Shown: positions 24,066 through 32,652, counted from the stretch's first letter. The stretch: 64,000 nt of DNA from Microbacterium sp. A20 (GCF_004794515.1 NZ_SSDF01000070.1:1-64000), one strand, 5' to 3'. Notes: generated from the sequence alone by a model not told the origin. A program made the numbers and translations.

Positions 24066-24147
24066 TCGGCGGATGGGGACGGCGGGTGGACGACGGTGGA
24101 CGGCGGGCGGACGGCGGGTGCGGGCGACCGCCGCGTACAGTGGGCTG

Positions 24148-25491
24148 GTGCCGGAGTTCCCCTACAGCCGCCTGCGCCGCTGGCCCGATGTCGAGGCGGA
24201 CAACCTCCAGGCGTACGACGCCACGGATCTGCTGCTCGTCGAGCGGGCGCTCTCCCTCGACATCCCCGGCTCAGAGACTGCTGTGATCGGCGAGGACTTC
24301 GGGGCGATCACGCTCGCTCTGACGGATGCCGGGCGCCACGGCATCCGCGTGCATCAGGACCTCGCGACCGGTCGCCGCGCCCTGCAGCGCAACGCCGAGG
24401 ACCTCGGACTCGCGGGCTTCCGCGGCCGAAACGGAGACGAGGATGCTGCGGCGCGGCGCGTCGAGGGGCGACACCCCGACGGCGGGCCGGATGGTCTGGG
24501 TTCTCGCACCCCCTTCACCGCGCACGAGCTCGACGCCGAACTGCTCTCCGGTGCGCGGCTCGTGCTGCTGCAGCTGCCGAAGTCGCTCGCGGAGCTCGAG
24601 GAGATCGCGGATGCCGTGGCCCGCTGGGCCGCATCCGACGTGGTGCTCGTCGCCGGCGGCCGCGTGAAGCACATGACCCTGGCGCAGAACGAGGTGCTCG
24701 GGCGCAGCTTCGCGCACGTGCAGCCCCAGCGTGCGGAGCGGAAGTCCCGCCTGATCGAGGCATCCGGCCCGCGCGCCGTGCCCGCCGATCCACCGTTCCC
24801 GGTGTCCGCACAGCACGACGGACTGACACTGATCGCGCACGGCGGGGCGTTCGCCGGCGCTCGCCTCGACATCGGCACCCGGGTGCTGCTGGAGGTGCTC
24901 GGTCTTGACGGTGGAGCCCTTCGACAGGCTCAGGGACCCACCTCCGGTTCTGCGGGTGGGGCGTCTCGTCTCGCTTCGCTCGCTCAACGACCGACGTCCG
25001 GTGCCTCCGCCCGTTGGGTCGCTGAGCCTGTCGAAGCGTCGCGGCACGTGCTCGACCTCGGTTGTGGCACCGGTGCGCTCGCCGTTTCGTACGCCCTCGC
25101 CCACCCCGAGGCGCAGGTCATCGCCTCCGACCGGTCGGCTGCGGCGGCCGCATCTGCGCGGGCGACGGCCGCCGCGAACGGGGTCGCCGACCGCGTCACG
25201 GTGATGCACGACGACGCAGCCTCCGAGATCCCGGACGCGAGCATCGATGTCGTGCTGCTGAACCCGCCGTTCCACCTCGGCACGAGCGTGCACACGGGTG
25301 CCGCGACCCGTCTCTTCGAGGCCGCCGCGCGGGTGCTCCGACCCGGCGGAGAGCTCTTCACCGTGTACAACTCCTCGCTCGGATACCGTGCCGAACTCGC
25401 CCGTCTGATCGGCCCGACGGAACAGCGGGAACGAACTCCGAAGTTCACCGTCACGCGCAGCATCCGGAGCTCCGAAACGCCCGATATCTGA
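24148..25491 (+). CDS. RsmC/RlmG-like class I SAM-dependent methyltransferase
   Basis: Predicted rRNA guanine-N2 methyltransferase, 447 aa, with the two-domain RsmC/RlmG layout. The N-terminal half is a degenerate domain. The C-terminal half has SAM motif I VLDLGCGTGALA, motif II acidic turn VIASDRS, and the catalytic NPPFH (VLLNPPFHLGTSVH). Residues of a 118-bp repeat insertion form an extra linker of about 40 residues (RQAQGPTSG...VAEPVEASR) just before motif I. The GTG start is preceded by TACAGT at 6 nt, so it is probably leaderless. Exact rRNA target unproven. Confidence 0.87.
   Translation: MPEFPYSRLRRWPDVEADNLQAYDATDLLLVERALSLDIPGSETAVIGEDFGAITLALTDAGRHGIRVHQDLATGRRALQRNAEDLGLAGFRGRNGDEDAAARRVEGRHPDGGPDGLGSRTPFTAHELDAELLSGARLVLLQLPKSLAELEEIADAVARWAASDVVLVAGGRVKHMTLAQNEVLGRSFAHVQPQRAERKSRLIEASGPRAVPADPPFPVSAQHDGLTLIAHGGAFAGARLDIGTRVLLEVLGLDGGALRQAQGPTSGSAGGASRLASLAQRPTSGASARWVAEPVEASRHVLDLGCGTGALAVSYALAHPEAQVIASDRSAAAAASARATAAANGVADRVTVMHDDAASEIPDASIDVVLLNPPFHLGTSVHTGAATRLFEAAARVLRPGGELFTVYNSSLGYRAELARLIGPTEQRERTPKFTVTRSIRSSETPDI
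24919..25036. repeat. 118-bp inverted repeat inserted in the methyltransferase gene
   Basis: The left arm CTTCGACAGGCTCAGGGACC and the right arm GGGTCGCTGAGCCTGTCGAAG are near reverse complements. The interior holds a second word, CTCGCTTCGCTCGCTCAACG. The reading frame stays open throughout. Single copies of the outer arm occur at 27102 and 38621. Confidence 0.88.
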
Positions 25492-25580
25492 CCACGGCGC
25501 CGCCGACTCAGGGATCGTTGAACACTCGTGCAATCCCCCGGTCAGCCGCCGAAACCCACACCCCTCACGGCCCCCAGGAT

Positions 25581-25609
25581 TTGCCCCTGATCGGCCATTT
25601 CGTTACGTT
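25581..25609 (+). promoter_or_regulatory. candidate promoter of the betaine transporter operon
   Basis: TTGCCC (25581) and TACGTT (25604) are separated by exactly 17 nt. This leaves a 5' leader of about 215 nt before the GTG at 25831. A long leader suggests post-transcriptional control, but I could not match it to a known riboswitch. Confidence 0.45.
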
Positions 25610-25711
25610 GGAATGCGGGCCTGACGGTCCGAAGACCAGTCCGCGGTCACGTCCTTCTTTCGATGAGCTGTGCTGCGAAGAGGCGTGGGCGTACGGTCGA
25701 TGCTCTATCGC

Positions 25712-25730
25712 GGCGGATCCGAAATCCGCC
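25712..25730 (+). other. perfect hairpin in the transporter leader
   Basis: GGCGGAT, CCGAA loop, ATCCGCC forms a perfect 7-bp stem in the 5' leader of the betaine importer operon. It is the most obvious structured element in the 25492-25830 gap, which otherwise holds no gene. Confidence 0.5.
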
Positions 25731-25830
25731 GTCTGTGCCGCCACAGCGATCATGTCGAACGGCCCCGAGAGCCTCACCCGGGCGTAACCGAAGCAGGCTC
25801 AGCCACCCGAAGGCGAGCCGCGGGGGAAAC

Positions 25831-27150
25831 GTGTCCGAAATCGCTCTTGAAGCGCGCAATCTATACAAGGTTTTCGGTAAGAATCCGAACACCGCCGTCC
25901 GTCGATTGAAAGCCGGTGAGAGCCGCGCCGCCGTCGCGGATTCCGGTACCGCGGCAGTCATCGACGCCAGCTTCACCGTGAACCGCGGTGAGATCTTCGT
26001 CATCATGGGCCTGTCCGGATCGGGCAAGTCCACCATCATCCGCATGCTCAACGGGCTGCACGACGTCACCGACGGAACCGTCACGGTGAACGGCGACCCC
26101 ATCACCGGGATCCCCGCCTCGAGGCTCCGCGAGATCCGTCGCGACCGCATCTCGATGGTGTTCCAGCACTTCGCGCTGCTGCCGCACCGCACGGTCGCCG
26201 CGAACGTCGCGTACCCGCTCGAGCTCAAGGGCACACCGAAGGCCGAGCGCCTGGCCAAGGCCGAGGAGATCCTCTCGCTCGTCGGACTCGAGGGCCAGGG
26301 CGAGAAGCTCCCCTCCGAGCTCTCCGGCGGGATGCAGCAGCGCGTCGGCATCGCCCGTGCGCTCGCCGCCGACAGCGACATCCTGCTGATGGACGAGGCG
26401 TTCAGCGCGCTCGACCCGCTCATCCGCCGCGAGATGCAGGAGCAGCTGCTCGAGCTGCAGCAGAAGCTCCAGAAGACGATCGTGTTCATCACGCACGACC
26501 TGAACGAGGCCATGTTCCTCGGCGACCGGATCGCCGTGATGCGCGACGGCCGCATCGTGCAGATCGGCACGCCCGAGGACATCCTGATGGACCCGGCCAA
26601 CGACTACGTCGAGCAGTTCGTGCAGGACGTCGACCGCGCCCGCGTGCTCACCGCGGCGAACGTGATGGAGCGCCCGCGCCCCGTCGTACCGCACACCGCC
26701 GGCCCCCGCACGGCCCTCCGCCAGATGCGGGATGCCTACATGTCGGCGACCTACGTCGTCGGCCGCGATCGCCAGCTCATGGGCGTCGTCACCGATCGCG
26801 ATGCGGTCAAGCTCGTGCGCAACGGCGCGACCACCCTCGACTCGATCATCAAGCCCGTTCTGCAGAGCGTGCGCGAGGACGAGGTGCTGATGAACCTGTT
26901 CGTCCCCGCCGTCGAGTCCCCGCTGCCGCTGGCAGTGGTGGATGCCGAGGGGCGGCTGGCCGGTGTGATCCCGCGCGTGACGCTGCTCGCCGCGCTCGGC
27001 CCCGGACCCGGCGCCACGGAAGAGATCATCCTCCCGATGATGCCGATGCCGCAGGCCGAGATCGACGCCGTGCTCGATGACGGGTGGACCGCCGACCCGG
27101 TCCCTTCGACAAGCTCAGGGACCCAGGTCGAGACGGAGGAGGTGCGCTGA
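25831..27150 (+). CDS. proV: glycine betaine/proline ABC importer ATPase
   Basis: ProV/OpuAA-type ATPase of 439 aa. Walker A is GLSGSGKST, the signature LSGGMQQRVGIARAL, and Walker B ILLMDEAFSALD. Two CBS domains occupy about residues 290-415 (YVVGRDRQLMGVVTDRDAVK), which in this family sense ionic strength or a nucleotide. The GTG at 25831 is behind CGGGGGAAAC. The extreme C-terminus (VPSTSSGTQVETEEVR) is encoded by a mobile-looking repeat word at 27102. It is the first gene of a three-gene osmolyte importer operon. Confidence 0.92.
   Translation: MSEIALEARNLYKVFGKNPNTAVRRLKAGESRAAVADSGTAAVIDASFTVNRGEIFVIMGLSGSGKSTIIRMLNGLHDVTDGTVTVNGDPITGIPASRLREIRRDRISMVFQHFALLPHRTVAANVAYPLELKGTPKAERLAKAEEILSLVGLEGQGEKLPSELSGGMQQRVGIARALAADSDILLMDEAFSALDPLIRREMQEQLLELQQKLQKTIVFITHDLNEAMFLGDRIAVMRDGRIVQIGTPEDILMDPANDYVEQFVQDVDRARVLTAANVMERPRPVVPHTAGPRTALRQMRDAYMSATYVVGRDRQLMGVVTDRDAVKLVRNGATTLDSIIKPVLQSVREDEVLMNLFVPAVESPLPLAVVDAEGRLAGVIPRVTLLAALGPGPGATEEIILPMMPMPQAEIDAVLDDGWTADPVPSTSSGTQVETEEVR
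27102..27124. repeat. CTTCGACAAGCTCAGGGACC repeat word at a gene 3' end
   Basis: CCCTTCGACAAGCTCAGGGACCC-type word, itself a small palindrome (CCCT...AGGG). It encodes the C-terminal PSTSSGT of the ProV-like protein. Same element as the arms at 24919 and the copy at 38621. Confidence 0.8.
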
Positions 27151-28100
27151 TGGACGGCTTCCGCATCCCCGTGGGGACCTGGATCGAATCCGGCGTCGAC
27201 TGGATCAAGGCCAACCTCGACGGTCTGCTCGATGTGATCTCGTTCGTCGTGACGTTCCTCGTCGACGGACTCACCTCGCTTCTGCTGCTCCCGTACTTCT
27301 TCGTCGTGATCGCGATCGCCGCACTCATCGCGTGGCTGGTGCGTTCGTGGCAGCTCGCCATCGGCACGATCATCTCCTTCACGCTGATCGTCGCGATGGG
27401 ACTGTGGGTTCCGGCCATGCAGACCCTCGCTCTCGTGCTCGTGGCCGCGGTGATCGCCGTGCTGATCGCGGTGCCGCTCGGCATCTGGTCGGCGCGCAAC
27501 GCCACGGTCAGGGCCGTGCTCAAGCCGGTGCTCGACTTCATGCAGACGATGCCCGCGTTCGTGTACCTGATCCCCGCGATCGTGTTCTTCAGCATCGGCG
27601 TCGTGCCGGGTCTCGTCGCGACGGTCATCTTCGCGCTGCCTCCGGGCGTGCGACTGACCGAGCTCGGCATCCGCGGTGTCGACTCCGAGACCGTCGAGGC
27701 GGGCCAGGCCTTCGGTGCGAAGCCGGGGCAGATCCTGCGCGGCATCCAGCTGCCGCTCGCCATGCCGACGATCCTCGCCGGCATCAACCAGGTCATCATG
27801 CTCGCGCTCTCCATGGCGGTCATCGCCGGGATGGCGGGTGCCGACGGCCTCGGGAAGATGGTCGTCGAAGCGATCTCGACCGTGAACATCGCCAAGGGTG
27901 TGGAGGCCGGACTCGGCGTCGTGCTGATCGCCGTCTACCTCGACCGCGTCACCGCCGCACTCGGAACGCTGGGACAGAACCCCGGTTCGCTCCTCGCGGT
28001 CATCCGTCGCCGCGGTGCGCAGCGCCACGTGAGTGCCGCCGCGGCATCCGCTCCGATCGCGGAGACGCCCGTCGAAGAGAAGGAGCTCCAGAATGCGTAA
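27150..28100 (+). CDS. proW: glycine betaine/proline ABC importer permease
   Basis: ProW/OpuAB-type permease of 316 aa. It has an N-terminal periplasm-facing tail and about six to seven membrane segments. The EAA-like loop is VEAGQAFGAKPGQILRGIQLP. The ATG at 27150 overlaps the ProV stop by one base, with GGAGGAGG just upstream. It forms the channel for compatible-solute uptake with the ProV-like ATPase and the lipoprotein encoded next. Confidence 0.92.
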   Translation: MDGFRIPVGTWIESGVDWIKANLDGLLDVISFVVTFLVDGLTSLLLLPYFFVVIAIAALIAWLVRSWQLAIGTIISFTLIVAMGLWVPAMQTLALVLVAAVIAVLIAVPLGIWSARNATVRAVLKPVLDFMQTMPAFVYLIPAIVFFSIGVVPGLVATVIFALPPGVRLTELGIRGVDSETVEAGQAFGAKPGQILRGIQLPLAMPTILAGINQVIMLALSMAVIAGMAGADGLGKMVVEAISTVNIAKGVEAGLGVVLIAVYLDRVTAALGTLGQNPGSLLAVIRRRGAQRHVSAAAASAPIAETPVEEKELQNA

Positions 28101-29016
28101 GCGCAGGATCATGACCATCGCGGCCATCGGCGCCGTGGGTGCCCTCGCCCTGTCCGGCTGTGCCAGCGACGGTGCCGGCGGCACCATCGAGCTCGGCGGC
28201 GGAGGCGGCAACACCGGCGGCGGAGGGGACAAGGGCACGATCACGCTCGGCTTCCTTCCTTCGTGGACCGACGGGCTCAGCACCGCGTATCTGCTGCAGG
28301 ACCAGCTCGAGAAGATCGGCTATGACGTCGAGCTGAAGACGCTCACCGAGGCGGGACCGCTGTACACGGGTCTCGCTCAGGGGGACGTCGACCTGTTCCC
28401 GTCGGCTTGGCCCGAGGTCACGCATGCCGAGTACATGGAGACCTACGGCGCATCGATCGAGGACCTGGGCACGTACTACGACAACGCCCGGCTGACGATC
28501 GCGGTGCCGGAGTACTCGGAGCTGACCTCGATCGAGGATCTCGCCGGCGCCGATCTCGGCGGCAAGATCTACGGCATCGAGCCGGGGGCGGGGCTCACGG
28601 CCCAGACGCAGAAGATGCTCCCCGCGTACGGTCTGGACAGCGAGTACGAGCTCGTCACCTCGTCGACCGCGGCGATGCTCACCGAGCTCAAGTCCGCGAC
28701 CGAGAAGCAGGAGGACATCGTCGTCACGCTGTGGCGTCCGTTCTGGGCCAACGACGCCTTCCCCGTGAAGGACCTCGAAGACCCGAAGGGTGCGATGGGC
28801 ACGGCCGAGGGTCTGCACTTCCTGGGCACCAAGGGCTTCGCCGAGGAGTTCCCGGAGGCCGCTGAGCTGATCGAGCAGATCAAGCTCGACGACGAGCAGT
28901 ACGGTGCGCTCGAAGACCTCGTGGTCAACGAGTACGGCGAGGGTGAGGAAGCGGATGCCGTCGACGAGTGGCTGAAGGAGTACGGCGACCAGTTCGAGTG
29001 GGTCGTCAGCAGCTGA
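28093..29016 (+). CDS. glycine betaine/proline-binding lipoprotein
   Basis: OpuAC/ProX-type substrate-binding protein of 307 aa. The N-terminus MRKRRIMTIAAIGAVGALAL leads to a lipobox ending SGC (Cys about residue 23), then a glycine-rich linker. The mature domain shows FLPSWTDGLSTAYLLQDQLE and VTLWRPFWANDAF, where aromatic residues form the trimethylammonium cage in this family. It overlaps the permease gene by 8 nt. It captures quaternary ammonium osmolytes at the cell surface. Confidence 0.92.
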   Translation: MRKRRIMTIAAIGAVGALALSGCASDGAGGTIELGGGGGNTGGGGDKGTITLGFLPSWTDGLSTAYLLQDQLEKIGYDVELKTLTEAGPLYTGLAQGDVDLFPSAWPEVTHAEYMETYGASIEDLGTYYDNARLTIAVPEYSELTSIEDLAGADLGGKIYGIEPGAGLTAQTQKMLPAYGLDSEYELVTSSTAAMLTELKSATEKQEDIVVTLWRPFWANDAFPVKDLEDPKGAMGTAEGLHFLGTKGFAEEFPEAAELIEQIKLDDEQYGALEDLVVNEYGEGEEADAVDEWLKEYGDQFEWVVSS

Positions 29017-29081
29017 GCTGAGTTGAGCTGAGTCGCTGCCGCTCTGACTCGCAGCATCCGCTCTGAGTCGGCACGCGATAC

Positions 29082-29148
29082 GAAGGAGATCTCGCGCTTC
29101 GAAGGACCTGTTCGCGCAGGCGCTCCTTCATAGGGCGAGATCTCCTTC
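29082..29148. repeat. 67-bp inverted repeat, family A, copy 3
   Basis: GAAGGAGATCTCGCGCTTCG...GCGAGATCTCCTTC, same length as the other family A copies. It lies 65 bp past the stop of the betaine-binding protein gene, in the gap before the next gene. Confidence 0.9.
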
Positions 29149-29230
29149 ATTGCGTGCGGGTTCTTTGCGTGCCGGGGGTTCCGGGCGCAAGCCCCCTTCC
29201 GTGCGGATGCCTGCGGCGTAGCCTGTGCCC

Positions 29231-30706
29231 GTGGACGGGTTCGCGGCGGTCGACTTCGGGTTCGCGCGCGAGGTGCTGCAGCGGGGCATCGCGGCGCTGT
29301 ACCTCGTCGCGTTCGTGTCGAGCCTGAACCAGTTCCGTCCGCTCCTGGGCGAGCACGGGCTGCTCCCGGCGCCAGCCCTCCTCGAGTGGGTCGGGCAGAA
29401 GGCGGAGCGGCGGCGGATGCTGCATCCGACCCTGTTCTCCCGCATCCGCTACACCGACCGCCGGCTCGTCGCGCTGTGTGCGGCTGGGATCGTGGTCGCG
29501 GCGCTTCTCGTCGTGGGTGTCCCGCAGTGGGGCCCGCTGTGGGTGCCGATGCTGTGCTTCCTGGCGCTGTGGCTCGGCTACATGTCGATCGTCAGTATCG
29601 GGCAGACCTTCTACTCCTTCGGCTGGGAAATGCTGCTGCTCGAGGCCGGGTTCCTCGCAGCTTTCCTCGGCTCGAACGACCAGCCGCCGCCCACGGTCGT
29701 GCTCGTGCTGTTCTGGTGGCTGGTGTTCCGGCTGGAGTTCGGCGCCGGGATGATCAAGATCCGCGGCGGACGCGAGTGGCGCGACCTGACGGCCCTCATG
29801 TATCACCACGAGACGCAGCCGATGCCGGGTCCGCTCAGTCGGCGGGCGCATCTGCTCCCGCGCTGGTTCCATCGCGGCGAGGTGGTGGGCAATCACTTCG
29901 CGCAGCTCGTGGTGCCGTTCTTCCTGTTCGCGCCGCTGCTGTCGCTGTGGGTGGATGGTCCGGTGCCGCAGATCGTCGGCGCGGTGGCGGCATCCGTCGT
30001 GATCCTGACACAGTTGTGGCTCGTGCTGACGGGCAACTTCGCGTGGCTGAACTGGGCGACGATGGTCATCGCGGTCTCGGCGATCGGGCTGCCGGGGGTG
30101 GGGTCGGCGGACGTCACGCCACTCACCGACGCGCCCTGGATACTCTCCGGCATCCCCCTGTACTGGGTCGTGATCACCTCGGCCGTGGGGCTGCTCTACG
30201 TCGTGGTGAGTGTGCCGGCGCTGCGGAACCTGTTCGCGCGGCGGCAGCTGATGAACGCGAGCTTCAACCGGTGGCAGCTCGCCAACGCCTACGGGGCCTT
30301 CGGCACGGTCACCAAGGAACGCATCGAGATCGTCGTCGAGGGCTCAGCCGATGAGGAAGGGGTGGAGTGGCGCGAGTACGAGTTCAAGGGCAAGCCCGGT
30401 GACGTGCGACGGATGCCGCGGCAGTTCGCGCCGTACCACCTGCGGCTCGACTGGCTGATGTGGTTCCTGCCGCTCGGGCACTCGTTCGACGACTGGTTCA
30501 CCGCGTTCCTGGTGCGGTTGTTGGAGGCGGATGCTCCGACGCTCGCGCTGATCCGGGTCGATCCCTTCGACGGCGAGCGGCCGCGGTGGGTCCGGGCCGT
30601 TTCCTACCGCTACTGCTTCGCCACCCGCGCCGAGAAGCGCGCCGAGGGTGTGGTGTGGGTGCGGAGTCGTCGCCGCGTGGTGCTGGGGCCGTTCGGGCTG
30701 CGGTGA
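29231..30706 (+). CDS. lipase maturation factor family membrane protein
   Basis: Polytopic membrane protein of about 491 aa of the LMF1-like family. It starts VDGFAAVDFGFAREVLQRG. Conserved-looking blocks include QTFYSFGWEMLLLEAGFL, LEFGAGMIKIRGGREWRDL, MYHHETQPMPGP and FAPYHLRLDWLMWF. GTG 29231 is chosen because a TAGCCT box lies 6 nt upstream (leaderless); GTG 29225 is in frame. Vertebrate LMF1 assists lipase folding in the ER, but the bacterial role is unknown, and no lipase gene is adjacent. Confidence 0.83.
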   Translation: MDGFAAVDFGFAREVLQRGIAALYLVAFVSSLNQFRPLLGEHGLLPAPALLEWVGQKAERRRMLHPTLFSRIRYTDRRLVALCAAGIVVAALLVVGVPQWGPLWVPMLCFLALWLGYMSIVSIGQTFYSFGWEMLLLEAGFLAAFLGSNDQPPPTVVLVLFWWLVFRLEFGAGMIKIRGGREWRDLTALMYHHETQPMPGPLSRRAHLLPRWFHRGEVVGNHFAQLVVPFFLFAPLLSLWVDGPVPQIVGAVAASVVILTQLWLVLTGNFAWLNWATMVIAVSAIGLPGVGSADVTPLTDAPWILSGIPLYWVVITSAVGLLYVVVSVPALRNLFARRQLMNASFNRWQLANAYGAFGTVTKERIEIVVEGSADEEGVEWREYEFKGKPGDVRRMPRQFAPYHLRLDWLMWFLPLGHSFDDWFTAFLVRLLEADAPTLALIRVDPFDGERPRWVRAVSYRYCFATRAEKRAEGVVWVRSRRRVVLGPFGLR

Positions 30707-30779
30707 CGGATCCCCCGGTTCAGGTCGCGTCCCCCGCTCCCGCCCTGTCCCCTCCGGCGCTCCCCCCCCGCTCCCGCAG

Positions 30780-30848
30780 TCCCGTTCCGGTCGCACTTTC
30801 TGCCGCGCCGGCGGCCTTTTGGCGACAGAAACTGCGACCGGAGCGGGA
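30780..30848. repeat. 69-bp inverted repeat, single copy here
   Basis: TCCCGTTCCGGTCGCACTTT pairs with the far arm ending CTGCGACCGGAGCGGGA; mismatches are few, and the loop is GC-rich with a TTTT run. It lies between the convergent LMF and rhodanese genes. Same architecture as the multicopy families, but only one copy in this window. Confidence 0.8.
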
Positions 30849-30869
30849 GGGGGACGGGCCGGGACGCCG

Positions 30870-31277
30870 TCAGAGCTCGGCGGTCACCAGGGGGTCGGGC
30901 TTCGCACGGGAGACCACGTCGGCAACCTCGACCTCGAAGCCGTTACGGACCCAGTACTCGTATCCGCCGAGCAGCTCCCGCACGTCGAGGCCGGCGGCGA
31001 GCAGCACGCGCGCGGTCGCCGTGGCACCGTTGCATCCCGGTCCCCACCCGTAGACGACGAGCGTGCGATCGCGCGGGAGTGTCGCGATCCCCGACGCGAT
31101 CTCGGCCTTGGGCAGATGCACCGCACCGGCGATGTGACCGTGCTGCCAGGACTCCAGCCGTCGCGTGTCGACCAGCACGGCCTCACCCGCAGCCACGGCC
31201 TCGTGCGCCGCGACCGCGTCGATCTCATATGCCAGGCGCGCATCGACATAGGCGAGCCGCGCATCGAGATCGGTCAT
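30870..31277 (-). CDS. rhodanese-like domain protein
   Basis: Single rhodanese domain, 135 aa. The N-terminal repeat ARLAYVDARLAYEIDAV precedes the fold core VLVDTRRLESWQHGHIAGAVHLP. The active-site loop GWGPGCNGA carries Cys82, so it may be a catalytic sulfurtransferase or persulfide carrier. Its ATG overlaps the stop of the aldolase gene (ATGA), placing it in a three-gene operon with a KDPG-type aldolase and a DauR-type regulator. A role in D-cysteine or sulfur amino acid catabolism is possible (inference). Confidence 0.85.
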   Translation of the reverse strand: MTDLDARLAYVDARLAYEIDAVAAHEAVAAGEAVLVDTRRLESWQHGHIAGAVHLPKAEIASGIATLPRDRTLVVYGWGPGCNGATATARVLLAAGLDVRELLGGYEYWVRNGFEVEVADVVSRAKPDPLVTAEL

Positions 31278-31939
31278 GGGCGTGGCGCCGCACCGAGGAT
31301 CGCGGCCAACTGCGGCAGCTGGGCGGGGTCTTCGAGCGCCGAGCCGACGGCGACGACGTGCGCCCCCGCGTCGAGGTACTCACCCGCATTGGCCGCGTTC
31401 ATGCCACCCGTCGTCACGAAGCGCGCCTGCGGGAAGGGGCCGTTCATCGCGGTGAGCCACTGCGGACCCAGCACCGAGGCGGGGAAGGCCTTGAGCCACG
31501 TGAGGCCTGCGGCGAGGGCGGACTGCACCTCGCTCGCCGTGGCGACGCCGGGAAGGCTCAGCAGCCCCGCCTCCTGCGAAGCACGCACGACGTCAAGGTC
31601 GAGACCCGGGCTGACCGTGAAGGATGCGCCGGCGGAGACCGCCTGGGCGACATGCTCGACCGACACCACGGTGCCCGCGCCGACGACCTTGCCGCGTTCG
31701 CGTCCGGCGGCGGCGACGACGCGCAGCGCCTCGACGTCGTCAGCGGTCTGGATGGGGAGTTCGACGACATCGATTCCGAGATCCCAGGCGGTGGTCGACA
31801 CAGCGAGGCTGCGTTCCGCCCCCATGCCGCGGAGGATCGCCATCAGCCGCGTGCCGCCGAAGAGCTCGTCGAATCCGGAGTTGTCCATCGTCATCCCTGT
31901 TCCCGTCATCCCTGTTCCCGTCATCCCTGTGTGCGTCAT
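31274..31939 (-). CDS. KDPG/KHG aldolase family protein
   Basis: Class I aldolase of the 2-keto-3-deoxy-6-phosphogluconate / 4-hydroxy-2-oxoglutarate family, 221 aa from ATG 31939. The Schiff-base Lys lies in TWLKAFPAS (residue 150 by this start); the substrate loop begins LMAILRG. ATG 31939 is chosen because it overlaps the upstream stop (ATGA), but starts at 31894 and 31888 are also possible: the first 17 codons are a repeat (MTGTG) with a GGGA-ATG every 15 nt. In this locus it may cleave a hydroxy-2-oxoacid from amino-acid breakdown. Confidence 0.83.
   Translation of the reverse strand: MTHTGMTGTGMTGTGMTMDNSGFDELFGGTRLMAILRGMGAERSLAVSTTAWDLGIDVVELPIQTADDVEALRVVAAAGRERGKVVGAGTVVSVEHVAQAVSAGASFTVSPGLDLDVVRASQEAGLLSLPGVATASEVQSALAAGLTWLKAFPASVLGPQWLTAMNGPFPQARFVTTGGMNAANAGEYLDAGAHVVAVGSALEDPAQLPQLAAILGAAPRP
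31891..31935. repeat. 15-bp tandem repeat at the aldolase 5' end
   Basis: Three units of TCATCCCTGTTCCCG; the third differs (TGTGTGCG). On the coding strand each unit reads as a weak ribosome binding site plus an in-frame ATG, giving several stacked potential starts. Confidence 0.85.
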
Positions 31940-32652
31940 CGTGTTCTGGCCTCGTCGAGGTAGGAGTATGCGGTCACGCGCGAGATGCCGAGCCGCTTCG
32001 CGATCGCCTCGACGGACTTGCGCATCTGTGTGGCACCGCGCTGATCCAACCGCTCCAGCACCGTGATCTTGTCGTCGCGGGTCATGCTCTCGAGCGGGCG
32101 GCCGATCTCGCGGATGGCCTCGGTGATCATCGAGTCCATCACCGAGACGAGGTCGGCGCCGAAGTGCTCTTTGGGAGCATCCGCGGGCACGGACGATGGC
32201 AGCAGGGCGTCGAGCGTCTGGCGGGCGAGCAGCAGCGGGCTGAGGTCGACGTTCACGCACAGCGACGCGATGATGTCACCCGCGCGGTTGTGGAAGTAGA
32301 CCGAGGAGCAGCGGAGCTCCCGTCCGTCGCTCGTGTAGCCGGTGTAGCCGAAGGCGTCGTGGTTCCCCCGGCGGTCCTTCAGCACGTCCAGGCCGAGCGA
32401 GGTGGAGGGGCCGCCGACGGCTCGCCCGGTGACGTGCCCGTTCTCGATGGCCATGATCGTGTGGCCGAGGTCGACGTCGGTGCCGTCGAGGTTGTGGAGC
32501 ACGACCTCGACGGTCGGTCCGGCCGCGGTGGCGAGGGCGCGCAGCACCGGTCGATAGAGGCGGAGGACCTCCTCGGCACTCTCGTACGTCTCTCGCGTGA
32601 GGTCGTCGGCGAGGGCCGCGACCGCGTTCTCTGCTGTCGTCGATGTCGGCAT
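31936..32652 (-). CDS. YheO-like PAS / DauR HTH transcriptional regulator
   Basis: Regulator of 238 aa. Residues about 25-140 are a YheO-like PAS domain (TVEVVLHNLDGTDVDLGHTI, AIENGHVTGRAVGGP). The C-terminal 55 residues are a DauR-type helix-turn-helix (KSVEAIAKRLGISRVTAYSY). DauR represses D-arginine utilisation in Pseudomonas; here the neighbours also handle D-amino acids. It is the first gene of the minus-strand operon and divergent from the MFS gene, with a perfect palindrome between them at 32704. Confidence 0.88.
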   Translation of the reverse strand: MPTSTTAENAVAALADDLTRETYESAEEVLRLYRPVLRALATAAGPTVEVVLHNLDGTDVDLGHTIMAIENGHVTGRAVGGPSTSLGLDVLKDRRGNHDAFGYTGYTSDGRELRCSSVYFHNRAGDIIASLCVNVDLSPLLLARQTLDALLPSSVPADAPKEHFGADLVSVMDSMITEAIREIGRPLESMTRDDKITVLERLDQRGATQMRKSVEAIAKRLGISRVTAYSYLDEARTR

